The notes under the pieces were generated by a model, which was given only the letters and a program-made list of their open reading frames with translations, ran no database searches and was not told where the DNA came from. A stretch of DNA of 64,000 nucleotides, taken from contig NZ_JBBORC010000001.1 in the NCBI RefSeq assembly GCF_038004425.1, positions 3,547,501 to 3,611,500 of the forward strand, read 5' to 3'. Position numbers and translations under genes: made by a program. This stretch comes from Solibacillus sp. FSL W7-1464. GTDB taxonomy: Bacteria > Bacillota > Bacilli > Bacillales_A > Planococcaceae. Positions 53,582 through 62,329 of this stretch are shown here, one piece after another. Every line of letters begins with the position of its first letter. Positions within the stretch are counted from its first letter, which is position 1.

Positions 53582-54691
53582 TTACACGCGATATGTTTTT
53601 TTATTTACTCTGTACTTATTTATTGCTTCGCGATTTACATTATAGCCGAGCCCTTTTGTTTTTGGAATGGTAATGTAGCCGTCTGTAACGGTTACTTCAG
53701 GTAGAATAATGTCTTCTTGCCAATAGCGTTCCGAAGCAGCGGTATCCCCTGGCATGACAAAGTTTGCAAGACTTGTCAGTGCTACATTTTGCGCTCGGCC
53801 AATACCTGCTTCCAGCATTCCCCCGCACCACACAGGAATTTTGTGTTCCATGCAGTAGTCATGGATACGCTTCGCTTCGCTAATACCGCCAACTCGCGCA
53901 ATTTTAATATTTACCACCTGACAGCTGCCTAGTTGAACCGCTTTTCTCGCATCCTCTAAAGAAGTAATACTCTCATCTAAACAAATCGGTGTCCTTATTT
54001 GCTTTTGCAATATGGCATGATCGATGATGTCATCATGCGCTAACGGCTGCTCAATCATCATTAAATTAAATGCATCCAGCTCTTTTAACCGATCGATGTC
54101 ATCCAATGTATACGCAGAGTTTGCATCTGCCATTAAAGGAATTTCCGGGAATGCTTGCCGTATTGTTCGGATCAGCCCAATATCTTTTCCGGGTTTGATT
54201 TTTACTTTAATCCGCTTATAACCTTCATCCAAAAAGTGCTGAATTGTATCGATCAGCTGTTCATCTGTAGGCTGTAGACCGATGCTGATTCCCACTTCAA
54301 TCTTTTCCTGGACTCCTCCAACCGCCGATGCCAGCGATTGGTTCGTCAATTGGGCATAAATATCCCAAACCGCTCCTTCAATCGATGCTTTTGCCATGTT
54401 ATTGCGTCGAATCGTACGGAATCGCTCATACACGTCATCCGGGTGCTTTAATTCTTTGCCGAGTAATGCTGGGATTAAAAAGTCTTCCAATAAATGAAGG
54501 GAAGTTTTAAATGTTTCTTCTGTATAGGAAGGCTCTTCAAATGCAACACCCTCACCCCAGCCGACGACACCACTTTCATCCGTCGCCTCCACAACTAAAA
54601 AACGCTTGTCTTGCATAGTCCCTAAGCTTGTTGTAAATGGAGTTTTCATTCGCATCACTAGTTCATGTATCGTCACTTCTACTAACTTCAT
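53582..54691 (-). CDS. N-succinyl-amino-acid racemase / o-succinylbenzoate synthase family
   Basis: A 369-residue enolase-superfamily enzyme of the MenC/NSAR group. Catalytic lysines: 'KRIKVKIKPGKD' (KxK, near 163-165) and 'VVNIKIARVGG'. Mg ligands: 'LMADANSAYT', 'MMIEQPLAHDD' and 'CLDESITSLEDA'. Members racemise N-succinyl- or N-acyl-amino acids, make o-succinylbenzoate for menaquinone, or do both. No other men genes are present, and a GNAT acyltransferase lies 44 bp upstream on the same strand, so the racemase role is favoured. Confidence 0.88.
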   Translation of the reverse strand: MKLVEVTIHELVMRMKTPFTTSLGTMQDKRFLVVEATDESGVVGWGEGVAFEEPSYTEETFKTSLHLLEDFLIPALLGKELKHPDDVYERFRTIRRNNMAKASIEGAVWDIYAQLTNQSLASAVGGVQEKIEVGISIGLQPTDEQLIDTIQHFLDEGYKRIKVKIKPGKDIGLIRTIRQAFPEIPLMADANSAYTLDDIDRLKELDAFNLMMIEQPLAHDDIIDHAILQKQIRTPICLDESITSLEDARKAVQLGSCQVVNIKIARVGGISEAKRIHDYCMEHKIPVWCGGMLEAGIGRAQNVALTSLANFVMPGDTAASERYWQEDIILPEVTVTDGYITIPKTKGLGYNVNREAINKYRVNKKTYRV

Positions 54692-54735
54692 CTTTATTGC
54701 TCCATATAATATTTAGCTGCATCATTCACCGATAA

Positions 54736-55569
54736 TTAAAGGGCAAATAATGAACGCTTTACAAGTAAGTAATGGCTAATATTATCATCTATTTTATTTA
54801 AATAAATTATTTTATAATTTTGATCAAACATTGACTGTAAAATGTGTCTAGTTTTATAGCGCCAATCTTCGGCTAAAGCGACACTTTCCACTTTGATTTT
54901 CTGAAAGTTTGTAGGGATAGGTAACAGATAGGCATCATGGATAAGCGCTTCTTCTTTATCAAACTTCTGTTCCGGGTCCAATGTCGGAAGGCCTACCATA
55001 TTTTCTTCCCAATTTACTACAGGCTTTGCTTCATCCATTAATTCTTCCACTTTCGCATCCCAGCGCAAATAGTCATTATCAACAAGTTGCCACTCAACAC
55101 AAAGACGGTCTGTAGGCAATACCCGATTGAACGGATCTTCCATTTCACCATAGCAATTTTCTATATAAGTATCGCTGTAACTGCGCAACTTTGAAAAGTT
55201 CAAAAATCCGCTGCGCGCTTCAAGTGGATCAAATGTCCAGCGGCAAGTTCTGTAACCGCGCTCTATTGCGATATCCTTTAAGTAATTTTTAAGCAGCTCT
55301 CCAACGCCTTGCTCACGATAATTACGCTTCACACCAATCATATGGGAATATAAGTATATATTCTCATCCATATATCCAGGGCAACTATAGTTAAAACCAA
55401 TTAATTCATCATTTAAATATGCACCGAGTACAATCCCGCCATTGCGAATCGTCGCAATCGTCTGATGTACCGGAATGCTGCCGACAGCCCAAATTTCAAG
55501 CTCTAGTTTACGTGCATCTTCAATTTGTTCAATTGTCGTTAATTCTTTAATCGTCACTGATTCTAACAT
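54736..55569 (-). CDS. GNAT-superfamily acyltransferase, probable amino acid N-succinyltransferase
   Basis: A 277-residue protein. GNAT fold in residues about 5-150: 'GIVLGAYLNDELIGFNYS', 'SHMIGVKRNYREQGVGELL' (motif A, R/QxxGxG) and 'WTFDPLEARSGFLNFSKL'. The C-terminal half is specific to a GNAT subgroup found beside NSAR-type racemases in Bacillaceae. In Geobacillus this pair, with an L-desuccinylase, turns D-amino acids into L-amino acids. The desuccinylase is not in the window. ATG 55569 with GGGGAGG. The long leader is rich in inverted repeats. Confidence 0.8.
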   Translation of the reverse strand: MLESVTIKELTTIEQIEDARKLELEIWAVGSIPVHQTIATIRNGGIVLGAYLNDELIGFNYSCPGYMDENIYLYSHMIGVKRNYREQGVGELLKNYLKDIAIERGYRTCRWTFDPLEARSGFLNFSKLRSYSDTYIENCYGEMEDPFNRVLPTDRLCVEWQLVDNDYLRWDAKVEELMDEAKPVVNWEENMVGLPTLDPEQKFDKEEALIHDAYLLPIPTNFQKIKVESVALAEDWRYKTRHILQSMFDQNYKIIYLNKIDDNISHYLLVKRSLFAL

Positions 55570-55970
55570 AATTTTGCCTCCCCTATAGTTACTTTTCTTC
55601 AAACTTAAAAACGCCTTGCTTTACTTAGTGTCTTTCAACAATCATGTTTTATCGCATGGTTGTTGAAAAAGATGTGTAACCATCGGGAATGTTCTACATA
55701 TATCGGTTACCCTGGTTATTTTCGACCAAATAGAACGAAATTAACCCAAGTGGGTCTCATTCGGCAAAAGTTTTTGCCAATCGCCGAAAGAAGTTCATGT
55801 GAAGATTCGATACTTGTTTACTAAAAGATTCCGTAACACTTCTTTAAGTATCATCCCAACCTCATTATATACCACATACTACCTTTTTAAGTAGTTAACT
55901 TTTATTATTCCTTATTGAACAAAAGAAAAAACCTTTATTTACAGAAATTCTGTAAATAAAGGTTTGATAA
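55570..55970 (-). promoter_or_regulatory. inverted-repeat-rich leader of the acyltransferase/racemase operon
   Basis: No gene in 401 bp. Repeats include TTTCAACAATCATG-N8-CATGGTTGTTGAAA (55633-55668, one mismatch), GGTTATTTTCG-N11-CGAAATTAACC (55714-55746, one mismatch), ACCC-AAGT-GGGT (55744-55755) and GGCAAAA-GT-TTTTGCC (55763-55778). None has a T-run. The right end contains the dtpT terminator. Not recognised as a known riboswitch. Confidence 0.5.
55928..55967 (-). terminator. terminator after the peptide transporter gene
   Basis: AAACCTTTATTTACAGAA / TTCTGTAAATAAAGGTTT, nearly perfect 18-bp stem, T6 on the minus strand. Confidence 0.92.
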
Positions 55971-57455
55971 TTATTTAATACCGCGCATTGCTTTAGAGAT
56001 GATTGGCGAAATCAGGAGGATAATCACACCTAATACAACCGATAAACCACCTAATACACCGAAGTAAGTTGTTTCAGATACGATTCCGTAAACTCGAACT
56101 AACTGTGCGTTAATTGCTTGTGCAGCAGCTGATGCCAGGAACCATAACGCCATTGTTTGTCCAGCGAATGCAGCTGGTGCCAATTTCGTTGTAGCTGATA
56201 AACCAACCGGTGAAAGCAATAGCTCACCTAATACTAACAGGAAGATTGAGAATACAACCCAAAGCGGATTTACTAACGTACCTTCCGGAGTTAAAACGAT
56301 TGCTGCGATCATTACGAAGAATGAAATACCTGCAAAGAATAAAGATAAAGCAAATTTCTTCGGAGTTGATGGTCCGCGATCCGCTAATTTCGTCCACATA
56401 AACGCAAACATTGGCGCTAAAACGATGATGAATAACGGGTTAAATGACTGGAACCATGCAGCCGGAATTTCAAAGCCCCATAAGTTTAAGTTCGTACGAG
56501 TATCAATGAACGTTGCAATAACTGTTGATGATTGTTCAGCAATTGCCCAGAACATTACCGCACAGATGAATAATGGGATATAGGCTAATAGACGAGACTT
56601 TTCGTCTGCATTTGTTTTTGGACTACGATACATATAAAGTATAAAAGCCGTAGGAATCATTACCCCTAAGAATGTAATTAATAATGAGAAATTTTCAATG
56701 CTTGCATAACCTTTTTGATAAGCTACAAAACCTAAAATTACAATAATTAAACCACCGATTGTGAAGTTACGAGTTGTCGTTTTCTTCTCTTTATCAGAAA
56801 GTGGGTTTGGTGCTACAGATCCTGCTAACCCAAGGCTCTTTTGTGACATTAAATAAACAACTAAACCGATGAACATACCTACTGCAGCAACACTGAATCC
56901 TGCGTGGAAGCCCCAGTTTTTTTGGAATAATCCAACTAATAAAGGTGCCAGGAAACCACCCATGTTGATACCCATATAGAAAATAGAGAATCCTGAATCT
57001 CGACGTGCATCATTATCTGCATACAAGTCACCAACTACCGATGAAACGTTTGGTTTTAATAAACCAGTACCTATGATGATAAAGAACATCGATAAGTATA
57101 ATGCTGTTACACCAAGCGGCAAGGCCAATAATATATGACCAATCATAATTAATATTCCGCCGTAGAATATCGCTTTACGCATACCAGTAATACGGTCAGC
57201 GATCCACCCTCCGATAATACCTGACATGTAGATTAATGAACCGTAAATCGACATGATGATATTAGCTTGCGTACGATCTAGTCCTAATCCACCATCTTTA
57301 ACTGCATAGTACATGTAGAATAATAGAATGGCACGCATACCATAATATGAAAAACGTTCCCAAAACTCTGTAAAGAATAGTGTAAACAACCCTTTAGGTT
57401 GACCGACAAAACCAGTTTGAGGAACGGACTTCACGATTTCTTCTTTTGAATACAT
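55971..57455 (-). CDS. dtpT: POT-family proton-coupled di/tripeptide transporter (DtpT)
   Basis: A 494-residue transporter with about 14 helices. Signature motifs: 'FWERFSYYGMRAILLFYMYY' near residue 35 (ExxERFxYYG), 'GGWIADRITGMRKAI' and 'NPLFIIVLAPMFAFMWTKL'. Imports small peptides. Upstream region has a CodY-like box and a 16-bp palindrome. ATG 57455 behind GGGAGG. B. subtilis counterpart is YclF/DtpT, there close to yclNOPQ as it is here. Confidence 0.93.
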   Translation of the reverse strand: MYSKEEIVKSVPQTGFVGQPKGLFTLFFTEFWERFSYYGMRAILLFYMYYAVKDGGLGLDRTQANIIMSIYGSLIYMSGIIGGWIADRITGMRKAIFYGGILIMIGHILLALPLGVTALYLSMFFIIIGTGLLKPNVSSVVGDLYADNDARRDSGFSIFYMGINMGGFLAPLLVGLFQKNWGFHAGFSVAAVGMFIGLVVYLMSQKSLGLAGSVAPNPLSDKEKKTTTRNFTIGGLIIVILGFVAYQKGYASIENFSLLITFLGVMIPTAFILYMYRSPKTNADEKSRLLAYIPLFICAVMFWAIAEQSSTVIATFIDTRTNLNLWGFEIPAAWFQSFNPLFIIVLAPMFAFMWTKLADRGPSTPKKFALSLFFAGISFFVMIAAIVLTPEGTLVNPLWVVFSIFLLVLGELLLSPVGLSATTKLAPAAFAGQTMALWFLASAAAQAINAQLVRVYGIVSETTYFGVLGGLSVVLGVIILLISPIISKAMRGIK

Positions 57456-57550
57456 TTGAAATCCTCCCGATTAATAAATATTCTGACAATAAACTCCGTC
57501 GTCTGTTGTCTGACATTTGAAATAATATACTTGAACACTTTAGCCTAATA

Positions 57551-57566
57551 GTTGATTAAAATCAAC
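57551..57566. promoter_or_regulatory. palindrome upstream of dtpT
   Basis: GTTGATT-AA-AATCAAC, perfectly symmetric, about 96 bp before the dtpT start. Confidence 0.4.
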
Positions 57567-57602
57567 AAATAATCAAAATGTTATAATTTTGTGTTTTTTC
57601 GT

Positions 57603-57617
57603 TATTTTCAGACAAAT
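57603..57617. promoter_or_regulatory. CodY-box-like site upstream of dtpT
   Basis: TATTTTCAGACAAAT matches AATTTTCWGAAAATT at 12 of 15 positions. CodY regulates peptide transporters in low-GC Gram-positives. Confidence 0.45.
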
Positions 57618-57715
57618 AAATTAAATTACCACAACAGGATTTTTGTATTATAAAACATTTACTTCACTAAAGAAATTATTTTGAGTTTTCTTAAAGACAA
57701 AAATTTATCAAAAAA

Positions 57716-57761
57716 CAAAAAAGCTAAAGTACAACGTCATGGCAACGTACTTTAGCTTTAT
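57716..57761 (-). terminator. terminator after hflX
   Basis: AAAGCTAAAGTAC / GTACTTTAGCTTT perfect arms with a 14-base loop; T6 on the minus strand. Confidence 0.9.
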
Positions 57762-57771
57762 ATTTCCATTA

Positions 57772-59049
57772 TTATTTTACAACATAAATTTCATATTTCT
57801 GATAATCCGCCTCTTTAAGCTCAAGCGTTAATAATGTACCCTCTTCTTCATACTCCGTTTCCAAAACAGTTGCCTGCTCATTTAAATAGGAAACAATTCC
57901 ACCCTGATTATATGGAATAAGCATTTGACATGTAACATAATTCGCAAAAATTTGTTGTTTAATTTGTTGAAGCAACTCTTCAAGTCCTACATCTTCCTTC
58001 GCAGAAAGCCAAATATTATCCCCGCTAACTAACGGATATTCCACATCAGCCAAGTCTGATTTATTGTATACATATATAGTAGGAATATTTTCAACATCAA
58101 TCGCTTTTAATGTTTCATTCGTTACATCCATCATAAAACGGTATTCCTCATTAGAAACATCGACTACATGCAGCAGCAGGTCGGATTCTCGTGCTTCTTC
58201 CAATGTCGATCGGAATGCTTTTACTAAGTGATGCGGCAGTTTACTGACAAAACCAACCGTATCAGTCAGTAAAAAGGATTTATTATCTTCCAGTTCAATA
58301 TTGCGGACCGAAGTTTCAAGTGTCGCAAACAGCATATCCTTTTCAAACACTTGCTTCGTATTATCCTGCCCTGCCTTAGCAAGCAGCTGGTTCATAATTG
58401 TGGACTTCCCTGCATTGGTATAACCTACAATTGATACGACAGGTACTGCATTTTTACGGCGTTGCTTCCGCTGTGTTTCACGCTGTTCTTTAACGGATTC
58501 AAGCTCTTTTTTGATTTTCGAAATCTGATCTTCAATTTTACGGCGGTCGAGTTCAAGTTTTGTTTCCCCTGCACCACGGTTTTTAAAGCCGCCGCCTGTT
58601 CCTCCCCCTTGACGGGATAGTGAAGCATGGAGCCCAACTAGGCGCGGGAGCATATACTGTAATTGAGCGAGCTCTACTTGTAATTGTGCTTCACGTGTTT
58701 TCGCACGGCGACTGAAAATATCTAAAATAAGCATTGTACGGTCAATTACTTTACATTGCAAATCACGTTCTAAATTACGGATTTGCGATGGTGATAGTTC
58801 ATCATTAAAAATAACAATGTTGGCATCTGTTTCGTCAAAAAATGCCTTAATTTCTTCAATCTTTCCTGTACCTACATAATGTGAAGGTGTCACACGTTCC
58901 AGATTTTGCGTCACCATGCCGACAACTTCTACATCTAAAGCTTGTGCTAAATTTGCCAACTCTTCCATTGAATAATCAAAATGCTCATCCTTTTGTAAAT
59001 TGACGCCAACTAATATACCGCGTTCAATCAATACTTCAACATCTTTCAA
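57772..59049 (-). CDS. hflX: Ribosome-splitting GTPase HflX
   Basis: A 425-residue GTPase that binds 50S subunits and rescues stalled or heat-damaged ribosomes. N-terminal HflX domain ('YVGTGKIEEIKAFF', 'IVIFNDELSPSQIRNLE'), a helical linker with glycine-rich 'SRQGGGTGGGFKNRGAGE', and the G domain: 'GYTNAGKSTIMN', 'LTDTVGFVSKLPHHLV', 'YNKSDLADV'. Start TTG 59049 behind GGAGG. Monocistronic. Confidence 0.95.
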   Translation of the reverse strand: MKDVEVLIERGILVGVNLQKDEHFDYSMEELANLAQALDVEVVGMVTQNLERVTPSHYVGTGKIEEIKAFFDETDANIVIFNDELSPSQIRNLERDLQCKVIDRTMLILDIFSRRAKTREAQLQVELAQLQYMLPRLVGLHASLSRQGGGTGGGFKNRGAGETKLELDRRKIEDQISKIKKELESVKEQRETQRKQRRKNAVPVVSIVGYTNAGKSTIMNQLLAKAGQDNTKQVFEKDMLFATLETSVRNIELEDNKSFLLTDTVGFVSKLPHHLVKAFRSTLEEARESDLLLHVVDVSNEEYRFMMDVTNETLKAIDVENIPTIYVYNKSDLADVEYPLVSGDNIWLSAKEDVGLEELLQQIKQQIFANYVTCQMLIPYNQGGIVSYLNEQATVLETEYEEEGTLLTLELKEADYQKYEIYVVK

Positions 59050-59199
59050 ATTAATGCCTCCTTGCTTCCATCCTTAGTTTTTCCCATCGTATCATACAAT
59101 TCAAAAGCCTGTACAATGACAACATATAAGCGCATTATGATACTATAGTGACACAATTACACCGAGTCGTAATTAATGAAAAAAGAAAAGGCGGTTTTT

Positions 59200-60366
59200 A
59201 TGGAATTCGAACAAATGAAAGTGCAGCTTCATGCACTCATTTCTAATAAAACACTACTGCAGGCTACTATTAGCCAGCCACGTCAAAAATCCAGTGACTT
59301 AAAACGGGTCAAACTCAAGCCCGTGGAAATTCGCGGAGAATATATGATTCAGCTGGAATATCAATATGAGCGCATTTTAAAACATGAAAATATTACACTT
59401 GAAGATTTACCCGCTAAGCTCGATACTCTTTTTGAACAGTTCCGTCAAGTACATGCTGAGTTTCAGGAGCAGACTGTACAAGTGCAACTCTCGAAGAAAA
59501 ATAAAGTACTGTGGAAATCCGATAAAAATACAACAGCTAAACAGGTGAACTTATCCCATAACCGAAAAAAACAGTATTTATTGGATGATTCACGTGTTCA
59601 CCCGTTTTTAGTCCGTTTAGGTGTGCAGTCAGAGGACGGGAAAATAAAGAAGCAGAAATACGATAAGTTTAAACAAATCAATCGCTTCGTTGAGTTTATC
59701 GATGATTCTTTAGCCCATTTGCCGAAAGACAAAACAATCCGTATTTTAGATTTCGGTTCAGGTAAATCCTATTTAACTTTTGCTTTGTATCATTACTTGA
59801 AAATTGAAAAGGGTCTTGATATCCATGTCACAGGCCTGGACCTGAAAAAGGAAGTGATTGAAGAATGTAACCGGATTGCGGCTGATTTGCAGTATGAAGA
59901 TCTGCAATTTTTAGTGGGGGATATTAATGACTTCAATGAAGAGACTGCTGTAGATATGGTCGTAACCCTTCATGCTTGTGATGTTGCGACAGATATGGCA
60001 TTAGCCCGAGCTGTAAAATGGGGCGCAAAAGTTATTTTAAGTGTTCCTTGCTGCCAACATGAGCTGAACCGTCAGCTGCAGGCACCTGCATTATCGATCA
60101 TGACACAGCATGGTTTAGTGAAGGAGCGCTTTGCCGCATTAGCTACGGATTCAATTCGCGCTGAACTTTTATCCCTTGTCGGCTATGATACTCAGTTATT
60201 GGAATTTATCGATATGGAAAACACCCCTAAGAATATTTTAATCCGTGCTTATTTTACCGGAAAGAAGCCATCGAGTGAGCAGCGATTAAAGTATGACGAA
60301 TTTGTACGGTTTTTGAATGCGAAGCCGTTTCTGGAAAATGAGCTGCAAAATTTACTTCCACAATAA
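59200..60366 (+). CDS. SAM-dependent methyltransferase (Methyltransf_32 family)
   Basis: About 388 residues. The N-terminal 170 residues are poorly conserved; the C-terminal part is a class I Rossmann methyltransferase with SAM loop 'ILDFGSGKSYLTFALYHYL', acidic 'VTGLDLKKEVIEECNRIA' and 'VTLHACDVATDMALARAV'. 'LSVPCCQHEL' is typical of the PF13679 group, whose members include likely RNA methyltransferases. Substrate unknown. I start at ATG 59200, five bases after AAGGCGG; ATG 59176 is an alternative. Divergent from hflX. Confidence 0.82.
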   Translation: MEFEQMKVQLHALISNKTLLQATISQPRQKSSDLKRVKLKPVEIRGEYMIQLEYQYERILKHENITLEDLPAKLDTLFEQFRQVHAEFQEQTVQVQLSKKNKVLWKSDKNTTAKQVNLSHNRKKQYLLDDSRVHPFLVRLGVQSEDGKIKKQKYDKFKQINRFVEFIDDSLAHLPKDKTIRILDFGSGKSYLTFALYHYLKIEKGLDIHVTGLDLKKEVIEECNRIAADLQYEDLQFLVGDINDFNEETAVDMVVTLHACDVATDMALARAVKWGAKVILSVPCCQHELNRQLQAPALSIMTQHGLVKERFAALATDSIRAELLSLVGYDTQLLEFIDMENTPKNILIRAYFTGKKPSSEQRLKYDEFVRFLNAKPFLENELQNLLPQ

Positions 60367-60564
60367 AATTGTTTTCTCGTTTTTACGTATTTTTTCTAAA
60401 TTATGACCAATTTAGATTTCTTATTCAACTTTTCCTTTTGTTACAGAATTGTAAAGATTGATAAGGTTAGAGTAAAATTTGTATAGATTTTTTTAAGTTT
60501 TTGTTATGATAATTGAGGTTAATTTTTAAAATTATTTTAATTATATATATCCAGGAGGCATTCC

Positions 60565-61185
60565 ATGTTTAGTTCAAAGAAGCAAGATCCGTTTTTCTCA
60601 GCCTTATTGAAAATTGCTGAAAATATGCGTGAAGGTATCCATTATGCAAATGATTTCCGCATTGAAACGGTTGCAGACTTAAAGGAAATCAGCATTCGTA
60701 TGAAACAATACGAAACAGCGGGTGATAAATTAATCCATGAATTAATCGTCATGCTTAATAAGTCATTTATGACGCCAATTGAGCGTGAAGATATTTTATC
60801 ATTAGCAATTCGTATGGATGATGTGTTAGATGGCGCAGAAGGTACGATTGCACATTTTGAAATGTTCTCATTAACAGAGATCGATGAGTCGATGCGCGAT
60901 TTTCTAGCATATATCGCAAAATCTACTGATGAAATTGTTAAAGCGATGAAACTATTGAACAAAAAAGATCTTGTTGGGATGCGCCAACACGCAATTTTAA
61001 TTAAAGATTATGAGCGTGAATGTGATGAAGTGTTACGTTCTTCTATTAAAAAGCTGTTTTTAAATGAAAAAGATCCTATTCGTCTAATTAAATTCAAAGA
61101 TATTTATGAGCAGTTAGAAGAAATTGCCGACTACTGTCAAACAGTTGCTAACACAATCGAAACAATCATTATGCGTAATGCGTAA
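60565..61185 (+). CDS. DUF47 / PhoU-like phosphate transport regulator (YkaA)
   Basis: A 206-residue all-helical protein of the DUF47 (PhoU-related) family. Repeated acidic segments bind metal in PhoU relatives ('ERECDEVLRSSIKKLF', 'IRMDDVLDGAEGTI'). It is 19 bp upstream of the phosphate permease gene, the usual ykaA-pit arrangement, and presumably regulates that permease. ATG 60565 with AGGAGG. Confidence 0.9.
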   Translation: MFSSKKQDPFFSALLKIAENMREGIHYANDFRIETVADLKEISIRMKQYETAGDKLIHELIVMLNKSFMTPIEREDILSLAIRMDDVLDGAEGTIAHFEMFSLTEIDESMRDFLAYIAKSTDEIVKAMKLLNKKDLVGMRQHAILIKDYERECDEVLRSSIKKLFLNEKDPIRLIKFKDIYEQLEEIADYCQTVANTIETIIMRNA

Positions 61186-61204
61186 TTAATGAGGAGTCCT
61201 TTTA

Positions 61205-62221
61205 ATGAATACACTACTTATCATTACTGTCCTAGTAGTCTTTTTTGCCCTTGCATTTGACTTCATTAATGGTTTTCACGATACGGCAAATGCGATTGCA
61301 ACATCCGTTTCAACACGTGCGCTACCTCCTCGAGTAGCGGTAATCATGGCAGCGTTTATGAATTTCCTGGGTGCCATTACATTCGTAGGTGTTGCAAAAG
61401 CGATTGCGTCAGATATTGTTGATCCTTTTGCATTATCTTCACCTGATGCACCATTAATCGGTACTGTGGTTATATTGGCCGCTCTATTATCGGCGATCAC
61501 ATGGAACCTAGTCACTTGGTATTTTGGAATTCCATCAAGTTCTTCCCATACATTGATCGGTTCGATTGCAGGTGCTGCCATTGCAGCATCTGGAATCGGG
61601 GTTTTAAACTATAGCGGATTCACAAAAATCATCATTGCATTATTAGCATCACCAATCATTGCGATTTGTGCCGGCTATATCATGATGACAATAATGAAAT
61701 TCATTTTTAAGAATATGAACCTTTATAAAACAAATAAAGGCTTCCGTATTATGCAAATATTCACTGCAGCCATTCAATCATTTACCCACGGAACAAACGA
61801 TGCCCAAAAGGCGATGGGTATTATTACGATGGCACTTATTGCAGCAAATTGGCAAACAACGGATGATGTACAAGGTTGGGTACGTTTCGCCTGTGCTTTA
61901 GCAATGGGGCTTGGTACATCAATCGGCGGTTATAAAATCATCAAAACAGTCGGCGGTAAGATTATGAAAATCCGTCCTGTAAACGGCGCTGCTGCAGACC
62001 TTGCTTCCGCATCCATTATTTTCGGTGCGACATTAATTCACTTGCCAGTATCTACAACACATGTTATTTCTTCTGCAATTATGGGTGTCGGTTCGGCTCA
62101 AAATGTAAAAGGCGTAAACTGGGGTATGGCTCGGAAAATTGTTACAACATGGATTATTACAATGCCTATATCTGCTGTCATGGCAGCGATTATTTATACA
62201 GTATTAAATCTATTCTTTTAG
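61205..62221 (+). CDS. pit: Low-affinity inorganic phosphate transporter (PiT family)
   Basis: A 338-residue membrane transporter of about ten helices. The duplicated PiT signature is present: 'FINGFHDTANAIATSVSTRA' and 'SFTHGTNDAQKAMGIITMAL', plus 'PSSSSHTLIGSIAGAA' and 'PVSTTHVISSAIMGVG'. Cotransports metal phosphate with protons or sodium. Co-transcribed with the DUF47 gene. Confidence 0.94.
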   Translation: MNTLLIITVLVVFFALAFDFINGFHDTANAIATSVSTRALPPRVAVIMAAFMNFLGAITFVGVAKAIASDIVDPFALSSPDAPLIGTVVILAALLSAITWNLVTWYFGIPSSSSHTLIGSIAGAAIAASGIGVLNYSGFTKIIIALLASPIIAICAGYIMMTIMKFIFKNMNLYKTNKGFRIMQIFTAAIQSFTHGTNDAQKAMGIITMALIAANWQTTDDVQGWVRFACALAMGLGTSIGGYKIIKTVGGKIMKIRPVNGAAADLASASIIFGATLIHLPVSTTHVISSAIMGVGSAQNVKGVNWGMARKIVTTWIITMPISAVMAAIIYTVLNLFF

Positions 62222-62222
62222 T

Positions 62223-62274
62223 AAAGAGGGCAGGTATGTTTCGGAAATTTTTCCGGACAAACCTCCCTCTTTTC
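62223..62274 (+). terminator. terminator after pit
   Basis: GAGGG-AGGT / ACCT-CCCTC arms with an inner hairpin, then TTTTCTTTTTTT. Confidence 0.82.
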
Positions 62275-62329
62275 TTTTTTTCTATGAATCCATTACACTG
62301 TAATTATGGAAAAAGAAAGGCGGTAATTT

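Larger units (their letters stand above)
57456..57771. other. 316-bp region upstream of dtpT
   Basis: No gene recognised. Contains the palindrome at 57551, the CodY-like site at 57603 and the hflX terminator at 57716. Confidence 0.5.

Noticed and set aside
55690-55720. CAGGGTAACCG on the minus strand as a T-box riboswitch
   Set aside because: It resembles the T-box core AGGGTGGNACCGCG only in part, and there is no antiterminator/terminator pair or specifier stem.
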